Positions 12,341 to 21,952 of a stretch of 32,326 nucleotides of DNA are shown in pieces. Under the pieces are notes generated by a model. That model did no database searches, was not told the DNA's origin, and worked only from the letters and a program-made list of their open reading frames with translations. A program made the translations under genes and the position numbers. The DNA comes from Bacteroidales bacterium (GTDB lineage: Bacteria; Bacteroidota; Bacteroidia; Bacteroidales; UBA932). Location of the stretch: assembly GCA_017550525.1 (NCBI GenBank), contig JAFZOU010000114.1, positions 1 to 32,326 on the forward strand. Direction: 5' to 3'. The first letter of the stretch is position 1, and every line of letters starts with the position of its first letter.

Positions 12341-13648
12341 CTACAAGCCGAAGGCCTTCTTTACTGCGGGTACGCTGTCAAGCAGTTCCCAGCCAAAAAA
12401 CTGGACGATTTTCTCTTTACCCTGAACCTTTACGGTTTTCTTGAAGGGCTTGCGTCCCATATGGCCGTAAGCGGCCGTAGGGGCGTAAATGGGGTTCTTC
12501 AGTTGGAATTTCCGGATGATGGAAGCGGGCCTTAGGTCAAAGATTTCCTGTACCTTGGCTGCAATTTCACCGTCTGAAAGGCCGTTTGAGGCAGTGCCGT
12601 AAGTATCCACGTACACGCTCACGGGCTTTGCTACGCCAATTGCGTATGCAAGCTGCACAAGGCATTCCGATGCCACACCTGCGGCTACAAGGTTCTTGGC
12701 AATGTAACGGGCGGCATAAGCTGCGCTACGGTCCACCTTTGAAGGGTCTTTCCCGGAGAAGGCTCCGCCGCCGTGGGCGCCCTTGCCTCCGTAGGTGTCC
12801 ACGATGATCTTCCTGCCGGTAAGGCCGGTGTCCCCGTGGGGGCCGCCAATCACGAACTTCCCGGTGGGATTCACGTGAAGGATGTAGTCGTGGATGAGGG
12901 CAGCGGTTTCTTTGGAAAGGGCCTTCTTGAGGCGGGGGATGAGGATTTTCTCAACATCCTCCCTGATCTTTGCCTGCATTGCGGCGTCCACCTTGGTGTG
13001 GCCGTACTGGGCAACAGCGTCATCGTAGGACATCTTTCCAAGGGTTTTGGGCACGAATTCGTCGTGCTGGGTGCTGAGAACAATGGTGTGGACCTTCACG
13101 GGGGCGTGGGTCTCACCATCATACTCAATTGTGAACTGGCTCTTGGCATCCGGCCTCAGGTAAGGCATGAGCGTGGGCTCATTGTGGCGGATGTCGGAGA
13201 GAATTTCAAGGATTTTGTGGCTTAAGTAGAGCGGGAGGGGCATATAGTCCTCCGTATCACGGCAGGCGTATCCAAACATCATTCCCTGGTCACCTGCGCC
13301 CTGGTCCTCGCCGTGCTTGCGCTCAACGCCGCGGTTGATGTCCGGGCTTTGCTCGTGAAGCGCGCTGAGGACGCCGCAGCTGGAGGCGTCGAACATGTAT
13401 TCGGCCTTTGTGTAGCCAATTTTGCGAATGGTGTTACGGACAGTGTTCTGGATGTCTACGTAGGCTTCGGCCTTCACTTCACCCATTACAACCACCATAC
13501 CGGTAGAGCAGAAGGTCTCGCAGGCCACCTTGGCCTCCGGGTCCTGCATTAAAAACTGATCAAGGATGGCGTCAGATATCTGGTCCGCCACTTTGTCGGG
13601 GTGTCCCTCGGACACACTCTCCGACGTAAAGAGGTAATTTTTTAGCAT
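12341..13648 (-). CDS. metK: S-adenosylmethionine synthetase
   Basis: Makes S-adenosylmethionine from methionine and ATP in the cytosol. The 435-residue protein begins with the standard [20 protein letters not shown] block, and contains [12 protein letters not shown] (ATP-binding signature), the [13 protein letters not shown] block and [19 protein letters not shown] (second signature). It is slightly longer than the ~390-residue enterobacterial enzyme, as in other Bacteroidota. It is a single-gene transcript convergent with the aromatic operon and divergent from the first receptor gene. The ~50-base leader is too short for a known SAM riboswitch and none is evident. Confidence 0.97.
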   Translation of the reverse strand: MLKNYLFTSESVSEGHPDKVADQISDAILDQFLMQDPEAKVACETFCSTGMVVVMGEVKAEAYVDIQNTVRNTIRKIGYTKAEYMFDASSCGVLSALHEQSPDINRGVERKHGEDQGAGDQGMMFGYACRDTEDYMPLPLYLSHKILEILSDIRHNEPTLMPYLRPDAKSQFTIEYDGETHAPVKVHTIVLSTQHDEFVPKTLGKMSYDDAVAQYGHTKVDAAMQAKIREDVEKILIPRLKKALSKETAALIHDYILHVNPTGKFVIGGPHGDTGLTGRKIIVDTYGGKGAHGGGAFSGKDPSKVDRSAAYAARYIAKNLVAAGVASECLVQLAYAIGVAKPVSVYVDTYGTASNGLSDGEIAAKVQEIFDLRPASIIRKFQLKNPIYAPTAAYGHMGRKPFKKTVKVQGKEKIVQFFGWELLDSVPAVKKAFGL

Positions 13649-13700
13649 TTTTTCACTTCACGGAGGTTGCAAGTCATCGTAAATCCGTCCTCCGGGGCTG

Positions 13701-13731
13701 CAAAGATAGAAACTTTTGTTGGTTTTTCAAA
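13701..13731 (-). promoter_or_regulatory. metK promoter
   Basis: On the minus strand TTTG (13731-13728) and TATCTTTG (13708-13701) are separated by 19 bases, an excellent match to the Bacteroidota -33/-7 consensus. It lies about 52 bases upstream of the metK ATG. Confidence 0.75.
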
Positions 13732-13742
13732 CTGTATATTTT

Positions 13743-13774
13743 TTTGTTATAGTCCTTTATTTTTAGTAACTTCG
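13743..13774 (+). promoter_or_regulatory. putative promoter of the first receptor gene
   Basis: TTTG at 13743-13746 and TAACTTCG at 13767-13774 (one base off TAnnTTTG) are separated by 20 bases. It lies 59 bases before the ATG and back-to-back with the metK promoter. Confidence 0.5.
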
Positions 13775-13833
13775 CACCGGTTTTTGAGTAGACTACTCAG
13801 TTAGTATCAATATTTATTCTTATCAAAACCTCT

Positions 13834-16800
13834 ATGAGAAAAGCTTTTAAAAGCCTTCTGCTCGCATTCACTACGCTGATTGCGGGCACTGTCGCCTATG
13901 CTCAGGTCACTACATCGGCCCTCTCCGGCCGCGTGGTTGACCAGAACGGCGAACCAGTCGTAGGTGCTGCCGTGCTGGCTCAGCATGAACCCTCCGGCAC
14001 CATCTATGGCGCTGTTACCAACGCCGAAGGACGCTACGCCATCCAGGGTATGCGTACCGGTGGTCCTTACAAGGTTGACTTCAGCTGCCTTGGCTACTCC
14101 GATGCATCTTACACCGGCGTAGTTCTCCAGCTGGCCGAAACCTACTCCCTCAACGCCAAGATCGCTGAGAGCACAGAGATGCTTGAAGGAACTGTGGTTG
14201 TTGCTTCCCCCACCTCAAAGTTCGCCGCTCAGGAGCGCACCGGAGCTGTTACCAACATCTCCAATGACCAGATCCTGAGCCTCCCTACCGTAAACCGTAA
14301 CATTACGGACGTAACCCGTCTGTCACCTTACGGCGGTAACGGAATGAGCTTTGCCGGTTCTGACGGCCGTACCGCCAACTTCACCGTTGACGGTGCAAAC
14401 TTCAACAACAACTTCGGTCTTAACGACAACCTCCCCGGCGGTGGTAATCCTATCTCCATAGATGCCATTGAGGAGCTCCAGGTTGTTATTTCCCCTTACG
14501 ACGTACGTCAGACCAACTTCATCGGCGGTGGCGTAAACGCCATCACCAAGTCCGGTACCAACACCTTCAAGGGCACTGCATACATCTATCATAAGAATGA
14601 GAACATGCGCGGTAATGCCGTGGACGGTGATGAAATCTCCGGAGCACGTGCAACAGACCGCAGCACCACCTACGGCTTCACCCTGGGCGGACCCATCATC
14701 AAGAACAAGCTCTTCTTCTTCGTGAATGCCGAAATGGTGAAGACCCCTACCATCGCAAACCGCTGGAGGGCTTCCGAGGACGGTGTCGCCGTTCCCGACA
14801 ACTACATTTCCCGCACCACTATAGCAGACCTTCAGGCCGTTAAGGACTATGTGAAGGAGGCTTACGGATATGACACCGGTTCCTTCACAGACTTCCCCGC
14901 CAATGAGTCCAACTACAAGATCCTGGCCCGCCTGGACTGGAACATCAGCCAGAAGCACCATCTTGCTCTCCGTTACAACTACACTGGTAACACCTATTGG
15001 AGCGCACCTAACGGCACGTCCATGGACGGCGGTACACGTATGGTAGATTACCGTACCTCAAAGTCATCCATGTCTTATTCCAACGCCATGTACTCCATGA
15101 ATAACCTGGTGAATACATGGTCCCTGGATCTGAACAGCCGTCTTACTGACAATCTTTCCAACCAGTTCCTGGCAACCTTCTCCAAGCTTGACGATGTCCG
15201 CGGCACAAACTCCGATGAATTCCCCTTCATCGACATAACCCGTGGTGGCAACAACTACATCGCCCTTGGTTATGAGCTGTTCACATGGAACAATGCCGTT
15301 CACAACACCATCGCCAATGTGAAGGATGACCTCACTTATTATATCGGCAGCCACAAGATCACCGGAGGCCTCAGCTTCGAGTACCAGATGGCCGATAACC
15401 AGTACATGCGTAACGGTACCGGTTATTATCGTTACAACTGGGATGCCGGCACCAACATTGCCGATGTCTTTGCGGGCACTCCTGAGATTGTGAACCTTAC
15501 CTATGGTTACAACGGCGAAAAGTCTCCAGCAGCCCGAGTTCAGTTCTACAAAGCCGGCCTCTATGCCCAGGATGAGTGGAATATCTCAGACAATTTCAAG
15601 CTCACCTACGGCCTCCGTCTTGACGGTCTGTTCTTTGACAACAAGGACCTCATGACCAATGCCGCAATCCAGAAGCTTTCCTACTTCCCCAAGGCCAAGA
15701 ACTATCAGGAGACTCACATCGACACCGGTAAGTGGCCCACTTCCAGCGTCACAGTTTCTCCCCGTGTAGGCTTTACCTGGGATGTGTTCGGAGACAAGAG
15801 CCTGAAGGTTCGTGGTGGTACCGGCCTGTTCAGCGGCCGTCTGCCCCTTGTGTTCTTCACCAACATGCCCACTAATGGCGGTATGGTCCAGTACCAGGCT
15901 CAGATCAATGCTGCCAATGCAGCCAAGAAAGGCTTCTCAATCGACGAATTCGCCGGCGGCCTTGTGACCGATGCTAACGGCAAGGCTACCATCGACGCCC
16001 TCCTCCAGAAACTCCAGGGCCTTGGCTATCCCACCAGCGTTTCTCCTGAAGACGGAACCGTTCCTTCTGCAGTGAACGCCGTGGACCCCTCCTTCAAGAT
16101 GCCTCAGGTATGGAAGAGCTCCCTGGCCGTTGATTACACAATCCCCGTGAGCTTCCCTCTCACCGTTTCCGTGGAAGGTATCTTCAACAAGACCATCAAT
16201 GCAGTTGCAATCTCTGACTGGAGCATGAAGAATGTGGCCGGTTTCGCACGCTTCAATGGCGTTGACAACCGTCCCATCTATCCCGATGACTTCCGTAACG
16301 GCACCAAGGCATTCGTCCTTGAGAACACCTCAAAGGGTTATGGCTGGAGCGCCAACGTTACCGTAAACGCTCAGCCTGTTGAGTGGCTCAGCCTCATGGC
16401 TGCATACACCCACACCGAGAACAAGGAAATCACCGGTATGCCCGGCTCCGCAGCAGAATCGGCCTTCACCTATGTTCCTACCACCGAGGGCCCCAACTAC
16501 ATTCCCCTGCACAACTCACAGTACGTGACCCCTGACCGTATCGTTGCTTCCGCAACCGCACATGACAAGAGCGGCAACCACTACTCCCTCATATATGAGG
16601 CCTGGAGAGGTGGCTCAAAATACTCTTACATGACAACCAACGATATGAACGGCGACGGTTACAACTACGACGCAATCTATATCCCTACAGATGCACAGGT
16701 AGAGAACCGCGACTTCCGCTTCAAGTCCGACAGCGACAGAGACCGCTTCATGGACTTTGTCCACAACGATCCTTATCTGAGCAAGCACCAGGGCCAGTAT

Positions 16801-17145
16801 GCCGAAGGCTACAGCCTCTACTCTCCTTGGGTACATCGCTTTGATATCAGCTACAAGCACGACTTCGTGCTCAAGATCGGCAATGTCAAGAACACCCTCC
16901 AGCTCAGCCTGGACGTGAAGAACGTCATGAACCTCTTCAACTCAAGTTGGGGCGTATCCAAGTACCTGAATCCTGCAATCGGCTCAGATCCCCGTATCCT
17001 CAAATATGAGGGCGTAGACGCCGATGGTTACGCCACCTTCTCTACTCCTGACGCTATCAGCGGCAGCACCAAGACTTTCGTTTCCAACCACAGCCTTGGC
17101 CAGTGCTGGTATGCTTCTATCGGCATCAAGTATCTGTTCAACTAA
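13834..17145 (+). CDS. Oar-like TonB-dependent outer-membrane receptor
   Basis: A 1103-residue outer-membrane transporter. Residues 1-23 are a Sec signal peptide ending VAYA. A carboxypeptidase-regulatory-like domain (about 28-113, SGRVVDQNGEPVVGAAV) is followed by a plug (about 120-250, with TVDGANFNNNFG and GGVNAITKSGTNTFKG) and a long beta-barrel ending in aromatic-rich KYLFN. This arrangement matches Oar-type TonB receptors rather than SusC; no SusD partner is encoded nearby. It shares a transcript with the lipoprotein 18 bases downstream. Its substrate is not identifiable from sequence; the neighbouring nucleases suggest nucleic-acid fragments or phosphate esters. Confidence 0.88.
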   Translation: MRKAFKSLLLAFTTLIAGTVAYAQVTTSALSGRVVDQNGEPVVGAAVLAQHEPSGTIYGAVTNAEGRYAIQGMRTGGPYKVDFSCLGYSDASYTGVVLQLAETYSLNAKIAESTEMLEGTVVVASPTSKFAAQERTGAVTNISNDQILSLPTVNRNITDVTRLSPYGGNGMSFAGSDGRTANFTVDGANFNNNFGLNDNLPGGGNPISIDAIEELQVVISPYDVRQTNFIGGGVNAITKSGTNTFKGTAYIYHKNENMRGNAVDGDEISGARATDRSTTYGFTLGGPIIKNKLFFFVNAEMVKTPTIANRWRASEDGVAVPDNYISRTTIADLQAVKDYVKEAYGYDTGSFTDFPANESNYKILARLDWNISQKHHLALRYNYTGNTYWSAPNGTSMDGGTRMVDYRTSKSSMSYSNAMYSMNNLVNTWSLDLNSRLTDNLSNQFLATFSKLDDVRGTNSDEFPFIDITRGGNNYIALGYELFTWNNAVHNTIANVKDDLTYYIGSHKITGGLSFEYQMADNQYMRNGTGYYRYNWDAGTNIADVFAGTPEIVNLTYGYNGEKSPAARVQFYKAGLYAQDEWNISDNFKLTYGLRLDGLFFDNKDLMTNAAIQKLSYFPKAKNYQETHIDTGKWPTSSVTVSPRVGFTWDVFGDKSLKVRGGTGLFSGRLPLVFFTNMPTNGGMVQYQAQINAANAAKKGFSIDEFAGGLVTDANGKATIDALLQKLQGLGYPTSVSPEDGTVPSAVNAVDPSFKMPQVWKSSLAVDYTIPVSFPLTVSVEGIFNKTINAVAISDWSMKNVAGFARFNGVDNRPIYPDDFRNGTKAFVLENTSKGYGWSANVTVNAQPVEWLSLMAAYTHTENKEITGMPGSAAESAFTYVPTTEGPNYIPLHNSQYVTPDRIVASATAHDKSGNHYSLIYEAWRGGSKYSYMTTNDMNGDGYNYDAIYIPTDAQVENRDFRFKSDSDRDRFMDFVHNDPYLSKHQGQYAEGYSLYSPWVHRFDISYKHDFVLKIGNVKNTLQLSLDVKNVMNLFNSSWGVSKYLNPAIGSDPRILKYEGVDADGYATFSTPDAISGSTKTFVSNHSLGQCWYASIGIKYLFN

Positions 17146-17148
17146 TTT

Positions 17149-17156
17149 AAGGAGGA
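17149..17156 (+). promoter_or_regulatory. strong Shine-Dalgarno sequence
   Basis: AAGGAGGA is a near-perfect anti-SD match placed 7 bases before the ATG at 17164. Most other genes here lack any SD, as is usual in the phylum, so this site is notable and fixes the start. Confidence 0.8.
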
Positions 17157-17163
17157 TCAAACA

Positions 17164-18933
17164 ATGAAAGCAAAATATATCATCCTCTCAGTTTTTGCCC
17201 TCGTGGCAACAGTGGCTTGTGAGAAAGAAGGCGCTCACCTGATGAGTGAATTCCAGGCCGATAAACTGTATGTGACCATCCCTAACGAAGATGGTACCGC
17301 AACTATCAAAGTCACCGCCACGGAAGAGTGGTCGTTTGACTATGACATCAAAAAGGACACCACTGTCCTTGACGCAGAGAAAAAGACCAGGAAGAAATCC
17401 ATCGATGTAAATCAGCTGGAAGAGTATTCCTGGGTAGAGATTTCCCCTGCAAGCGGCAAGGCCGGTGAAACAACCGTTACCTTCAAGGATAACCGTAAGG
17501 CTTATTTCAAGAAGATAAATGGTGCCGATCCTACTGCCGACGACGACCTTGGCTCTTTCAACCAGACTTTCAAGGTGAAGGTTGGTGACAAGTACCAGAA
17601 TATCGTGGTTTCCGTAGGTACTCCTGCAAAGGCCGCCGTGGTAACCGTGAAGCAGCTTCGCGGCGAAGATCCCGACTTTACTCCCGTAGATGGCAAGACA
17701 TACCGCATCACCGGAACATGCACCAACGTTTACAACACCACGTATGGCAACTGGTATCTTAAGGACGACACCTCCGACAAAGACGTCACCATTTATGGTA
17801 CCGTAGATGCCACCGGCGCTTACAACTGGAGTGCAATCGGCATTGAAAGCGGTGACATCGTTACCGTAGAAGGCCCCTTCACACTCTACAACGGGACCAC
17901 TCCTGAGCTTGTGGATGTAAGTGTCCTCAAGATAGAGAAGGGCCTCCTTTCTTCCGTAAAGGGAACCTACATCTATATCCCCAAGGATAACACGCCTTTT
18001 GAAATCGAACTTCAGCAGAAAGGTACCGGCATCGGCGCAGAATCCAAGACTGACTGGCTTACACTTGGCAAAGCTTACACGGTAAACAAGAAGGGTAACG
18101 TTGTCTACACTGTTACACCTGAGGAAAATACCACCGGTGCAGCCCGTACTGGTTCCATCTTCTTTACCAGCAATGTCACCACCAAGGACAAGGATGGCAA
18201 AGATGTCCTTTCTACCTCAGAGATGACCATCACCATCACCCAGCAGGCCGATTTTGCAAAGGGAACCCTGAAGGATATCCGTGACCTCTGTGCACAGAAG
18301 AAAGCCTTTGACATTGAGCTCACAAAGCCTGTGACCGTAACCCTTGCAAGCGGCAAGTATATGTTTGTCGAGGATGGAGAGGTTGGTCTTACCCTCTACA
18401 ACAGCTCTGACAAGTATTCCGTGGGTCAGGAAATCTCCGGCCGCGTATTCGGAAAGAGCTCCGTCTACAACAACGTGCCTCAGGCAACTGGCTTCAACAG
18501 CTCCCTTGGCAAGGCCAAGGCCGCTCCCACAGATCCCACCAAGCTTCCCAAGGGAACAGAAGTTACCCTCCAGAAGGTCATTGACGAATGGGACACCTGG
18601 GCATATCGCCTTATCACTATCAAGGGTCTGTCCGTAAAGGATGAGATAAAGGCTACTTATCCCGTTTCAACCGGTGCTGACGAGCGTCATCCCAAGTATG
18701 ACAACGATGGTAAGGAAATTACAGAGACCGGAGACATGGAAGGTGTCGTGACTGACGGCAACAATGATATGGCAATTGTCATCAATTCTTCCAGCTTCTA
18801 TCTTAACATGGAGGTGGGTAAGAGATATGATGTCACCTGCGTTCCTTCATTCTACAAGAATGCCGACAAGCAGGTCGTTAAGGTCCTTGGTCTGTGGAGC
18901 ATTGACCACGTCAAGGAATTGGAGGCAGAATAA
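17164..18933 (+). CDS. surface lipoprotein with BACON-like and OB-fold/DUF5689-like domains
   Basis: A 589-residue lipoprotein (signal ending VATVAC, C19). The N-terminal part (about 30-165) looks like a BACON-type beta-sandwich (VTIPNEDGTATIKVTATEEW). Residues about 175-265 (YRITGTCTNVYNTTYGNWYL, then GIESGDIVTVEGPF) resemble an OB-fold of the nucleic-acid-binding type found in secreted nucleases. A second BACON-like segment (about 270-365) ends MTITITQQADF, and the C terminus (about 370-585) has DUF5689/OB-like features. It probably sits in the outer membrane as partner of the upstream receptor, a role equivalent to SusD without homology to it. Domain names are by eye and need profile confirmation. 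Confidence 0.75.
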   Translation: MKAKYIILSVFALVATVACEKEGAHLMSEFQADKLYVTIPNEDGTATIKVTATEEWSFDYDIKKDTTVLDAEKKTRKKSIDVNQLEEYSWVEISPASGKAGETTVTFKDNRKAYFKKINGADPTADDDLGSFNQTFKVKVGDKYQNIVVSVGTPAKAAVVTVKQLRGEDPDFTPVDGKTYRITGTCTNVYNTTYGNWYLKDDTSDKDVTIYGTVDATGAYNWSAIGIESGDIVTVEGPFTLYNGTTPELVDVSVLKIEKGLLSSVKGTYIYIPKDNTPFEIELQQKGTGIGAESKTDWLTLGKAYTVNKKGNVVYTVTPEENTTGAARTGSIFFTSNVTTKDKDGKDVLSTSEMTITITQQADFAKGTLKDIRDLCAQKKAFDIELTKPVTVTLASGKYMFVEDGEVGLTLYNSSDKYSVGQEISGRVFGKSSVYNNVPQATGFNSSLGKAKAAPTDPTKLPKGTEVTLQKVIDEWDTWAYRLITIKGLSVKDEIKATYPVSTGADERHPKYDNDGKEITETGDMEGVVTDGNNDMAIVINSSSFYLNMEVGKRYDVTCVPSFYKNADKQVVKVLGLWSIDHVKELEAE

Positions 18934-18955
18934 TATCTGTCCTGTCCTTACAATT

Positions 18956-18984
18956 AATCCCGGGGTGCACGCCCCGGGATTTTT
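18956..18984 (+). terminator. intrinsic terminator after the first receptor-lipoprotein pair
   Basis: The 9-bp GC-rich stem atcccgggg (18957-18965) / ccccgggat (18972-18980) has a 6-base loop and is followed by TTTT. It is a textbook intrinsic terminator and splits the envelope region into at least two transcripts. Confidence 0.88.
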
Positions 18985-19002
18985 ATTGCTGGAAAAAATG
19001 AT

Positions 19003-19010
19003 TATATTTG
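19003..19010 (+). promoter_or_regulatory. putative -7 element upstream of the BACON/FN3 lipoprotein
   Basis: TATATTTG matches TAnnTTTG and lies 42 bases before the ATG at 19053, directly after the terminator. No good -33 TTTG is seen at the expected distance because the terminator occupies that site. Confidence 0.5.
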
Positions 19011-19052
19011 TAATCTGAAAAAGGCAAGAATTAACCATAAATAACCCATAAG

Positions 19053-20726
19053 ATGAAACTAAAGAATCTCTTTTTTGCTGCAGCCGCCGTTCTGGGCGTA
19101 GTTGCCTGCCAGAACAAGCCTTCAGTAGCAGAGGGCGTTACCGTGGATCCTGCAGAGATCACGTTCGCAAAGGAAGGTGAGACAAAGGAAGTCACCATCA
19201 CAACCGCCGATGAATGGAAGCTCTCCGTCCCGGAGGATCTTTCCTGGCTTGAAATCTCCGACAAGAAGGGATCCGGTACCACCAAGATTACCCTCAAGGC
19301 CCCGGACAACACCGATGGTTATGACCGTAGCGGCAACATCACCGTAAAGGCTGGCATGTACAGCGCAAGGATCAAGATTTCCCAGCCCGGTAAGGGTGAG
19401 AAGGTGGACAGTCCCATCGAGAAACTCCTTGCAATGGAAGTTCCCTATGATGCCGCCGCCAAGAAAACCACTCCCATCGTGGGCGCTGTAGACCTTACCG
19501 ATATCTGGTGGGTTGCAAAATTTGACAAGACCGGTATCATCACTGATGGTACAGCATGCATCGTTGTTTACAGTAAGGATAAATCCATTGAAGGAGCTGT
19601 TGGTGAGAAGGGTACCATGAAGGGAGACCTTGACAACTACAGCTATCATAATCAGGTTATCAATCCTGTTTTCACAAAGACCGGTACAGTTGAGGTCAAT
19701 CATGGCACCGCTCTAGAGCTTAAGGATCAGATTGACACCTACAATTGGGAGGGTTCCCCTATCATCTATGTTCACGTTATAGGTACGGCCCGTGAGGTTA
19801 CGTCAAGCGGAAAGCAGTATATCAATATCTTCCTCTTCGACAACGATGGCAAGCAGCGCTCCAGGGATGTTTCCTTCGCTTCCAACTCGGTTGATGGTAC
19901 TCCTTATAAGGATAAGGACATCGATTTCTACGGTTACTATGTTTCCGGTACAAACCACGTTTCCGTAATGCCCGTTGGTGAGATCACCGTCAAGGGAGAT
20001 GCGGCTCCGGATTATAAGCTTACAGTAAGCGCAAAGCAGACTGAAACCGGTTTTGAGGCTTCCTGGAATGAAGTGGAAGGTGCCGATAAATACAACTGGG
20101 CGCTTCTGAAGGGTGATGAGAATGGAACCAAGGTGGACGGTGGAGACGTCACCGAAGCCAGCGTAAGCAAGGATGTTGAGTTTGAGTATGGTGCCACTTA
20201 CACCGTTGTGGTAAAGGCTCTCAAGGGCTCCGAGGAACTTGTCAGCGCAAATGCATCTTTCACTGCACGCGACAAGAGCAATACTGACGCCACCACCATA
20301 GAGCTCTCATTTGAGGCGTGCCCCGAAGGCTTCCCTTCCAGCAAGACATTGGATGAGAATACTTACACCATAGGCGGATATGAGTTCACCTTCAAGGGTG
20401 CAGGAGACGGCAACGGCTATTATTGGTCATCCACCAACAAGGTTATCATTATCGGCAAGAAGGATGCATACATCATTTTCCCTTCAATTGAAGGAAAGGC
20501 CCTTGTAAATGTAACCTTTACTACCGGTTCAAGTGCTTCCGAAAATGTGATTCTTGACATTGCCGACAAAGACGGAAAGCTTTACGGAATCAATACAGAA
20601 AAGCTTAAGAAGGGAACAGAATACAGCTGGGATGTGAATAACTCTGCTGCCGGTGAGAAGTGCCGCATTGTTGTTACCAATGCATACAACGCTCAGTTCC
20701 AGAATCTCACCCTTATCTACGAATAA
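19053..20726 (+). CDS. BACON- and fibronectin III-containing lipoprotein
   Basis: A 557-residue lipoprotein (signal ending VLGVVAC, C19). Residues about 27-112 are a BACON domain (VTVDPAEITFAKEGETKEVT, then DLSWLEISDKKGSGTTKITL). The middle part, about 115-315, is a beta-rich module with OB-like features. Residues about 318-405 fit fibronectin type III (YKLTVSAKQTETGFEASWNE, then YTVVVKALKG). The C-terminal 150 residues look like a beta-sandwich binding module (GNGYYWSSTNKVIIIGKKDA). No catalytic motif is seen, so a surface binding role is likely. It starts a new transcript after a terminator and lies 80 bases before the nuclease gene. Confidence 0.75.
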   Translation: MKLKNLFFAAAAVLGVVACQNKPSVAEGVTVDPAEITFAKEGETKEVTITTADEWKLSVPEDLSWLEISDKKGSGTTKITLKAPDNTDGYDRSGNITVKAGMYSARIKISQPGKGEKVDSPIEKLLAMEVPYDAAAKKTTPIVGAVDLTDIWWVAKFDKTGIITDGTACIVVYSKDKSIEGAVGEKGTMKGDLDNYSYHNQVINPVFTKTGTVEVNHGTALELKDQIDTYNWEGSPIIYVHVIGTAREVTSSGKQYINIFLFDNDGKQRSRDVSFASNSVDGTPYKDKDIDFYGYYVSGTNHVSVMPVGEITVKGDAAPDYKLTVSAKQTETGFEASWNEVEGADKYNWALLKGDENGTKVDGGDVTEASVSKDVEFEYGATYTVVVKALKGSEELVSANASFTARDKSNTDATTIELSFEACPEGFPSSKTLDENTYTIGGYEFTFKGAGDGNGYYWSSTNKVIIIGKKDAYIIFPSIEGKALVNVTFTTGSSASENVILDIADKDGKLYGINTEKLKKGTEYSWDVNNSAAGEKCRIVVTNAYNAQFQNLTLIYE

Positions 20727-20748
20727 TTGATTTTTAACAACTTAACCT

Positions 20749-20786
20749 AAAAGGGCTGCCCGGAGACAAACTTCGAGCACCCTTTT
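20749..20786 (+). terminator. long imperfect hairpin before the nuclease gene (terminator or attenuator)
   Basis: Arms aaaaggg-c-tgc-c-cggag and cttcg-a-gca-ccctttt pair with small bulges around an acaaa loop, and the distal strand ends in TTTT. No TAnnTTTG promoter lies between it and the ATG at 20807, so it may partly stop transcription from the upstream lipoprotein gene and lower expression of the genes that follow. Confidence 0.6.
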
Positions 20787-20806
20787 GGGTCTTTAAAAGC
20801 TTAGAT

Positions 20807-21949
20807 ATGAAATCCAGAATCCTTGGTCTTGCGGCTCTGCTTGCAGTGTCTCTGGCAGCGATTTCCTGTCAGGGTACTGACCCTTCCGGTGAACAGGATG
20901 TTATTCCGGTCATGAAGGTGCCCCGTGAAACGGAGGCTGCCGCCGGAGGCTCCCAGTTTGTAAAAGTTGCTGCCGTGGGGCAGTGGACACTGTCTGTAGA
21001 TTATATTGACGGTGACGGATGGATTCATCTTAGCAAAACAACGGACAGCGGCAATGCTTCCGTGGATATGACAATAGACCCCAATGAGGCTGAGACTCCG
21101 CGCAAGGCAACCCTTGTTCTTAAAACAGCTAAACACGAGGTCTCCAAAGAAATCACCCAGATGGGAAAGGTGACAGCCGCCACATCCGGATGGCTGGAGC
21201 TTCCCGCATTTGAGCATAAGGAAGGATTCTTCTTTGGAACCCACTCCATGGATGGAGGCGCATACGTGAGCGAGGAAGAGAGCGGCGTCCGAAACTGGTC
21301 ATTCTATTATGACTATGACGCATATGTATCCTGGTGGGTGGCATATCCCCTGAACCGTAGCCTGAGGGGCAGCGGCAGCCGTAGTGACATGTGGCAGGCA
21401 ACAGACCCCCTCCTTCCCGCCGATGCTGTTTGCGACATTTCTGGCGGCTCATATGGCGGTGGCTGGACCCGTGGCCATCAGATTCCATCGGCCGACCGCC
21501 TGGATTATGAGGCCAATGTCTCCACGTTCTATCCCACCAATATGACTCCTCAGGATTACGATTTCAACGGAGAGATCTGGGCTAATCTTGAGGGTGCGGT
21601 TCGCAACTGGTCGTTCTCCTCAGATACATTGTATGTTTGCACCGGGGCCGATATCCGCAACTCCTACAACTGGTCAGGAAACAAAACCGGCCATGCCGCC
21701 AAGGTGCCCACTCATTACTACAAGGCCCTTCTCAGAAAGAGAGGGCAGGAGTACTCCGCTGTCGGTTATTATATGCCCCACACATCAAGCATTGCCGGAA
21801 ATGATTATCAGGACTACGTCTGCTCCATCTCAGAACTTGAGACCCTTACCGGCATAGACTTCTTTGTAAACCTTCCGGCCCTTCTTGGCGCAGACAAGGC
21901 CAAGGAAATAGAAGAGGCTTCCCCTTCAGAAACACTGAAAAACTGGTAA
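20807..21949 (+). CDS. lipoprotein DNA/RNA non-specific endonuclease with N-terminal BACON-like domain
   Basis: A 380-residue predicted outer-membrane lipoprotein (signal ending AAISC, C21). Residues about 32-122 are a BACON-like module (VPRETEAAAGGSQFVKV). The rest is a NUC-family (Serratia nuclease/NucA type) beta-beta-alpha-metal nuclease. The active-site block is TRGHQIPSADR with the general-base H224; the family usually has D-R-G-H, so the Asp is Thr here. TFYPTNMTPQ and FNGEIWANLE near 240-262 supply the metal-binding Asn region. It likely degrades extracellular DNA and RNA at the cell surface. The next gene starts three bases after its stop. Confidence 0.88.
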   Translation: MKSRILGLAALLAVSLAAISCQGTDPSGEQDVIPVMKVPRETEAAAGGSQFVKVAAVGQWTLSVDYIDGDGWIHLSKTTDSGNASVDMTIDPNEAETPRKATLVLKTAKHEVSKEITQMGKVTAATSGWLELPAFEHKEGFFFGTHSMDGGAYVSEEESGVRNWSFYYDYDAYVSWWVAYPLNRSLRGSGSRSDMWQATDPLLPADAVCDISGGSYGGGWTRGHQIPSADRLDYEANVSTFYPTNMTPQDYDFNGEIWANLEGAVRNWSFSSDTLYVCTGADIRNSYNWSGNKTGHAAKVPTHYYKALLRKRGQEYSAVGYYMPHTSSIAGNDYQDYVCSISELETLTGIDFFVNLPALLGADKAKEIEEASPSETLKNW

Positions 21950-21952
21950 CCT

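Noticed and set aside
13649-13700. SAM riboswitch upstream of metK
   Set aside because: The leader is only about 50 bases and shows no SAM-riboswitch core.
14323-14961. 212-codon antisense frame inside the first receptor
   Set aside because: It is a composition-driven shadow of the barrel coding sequence.
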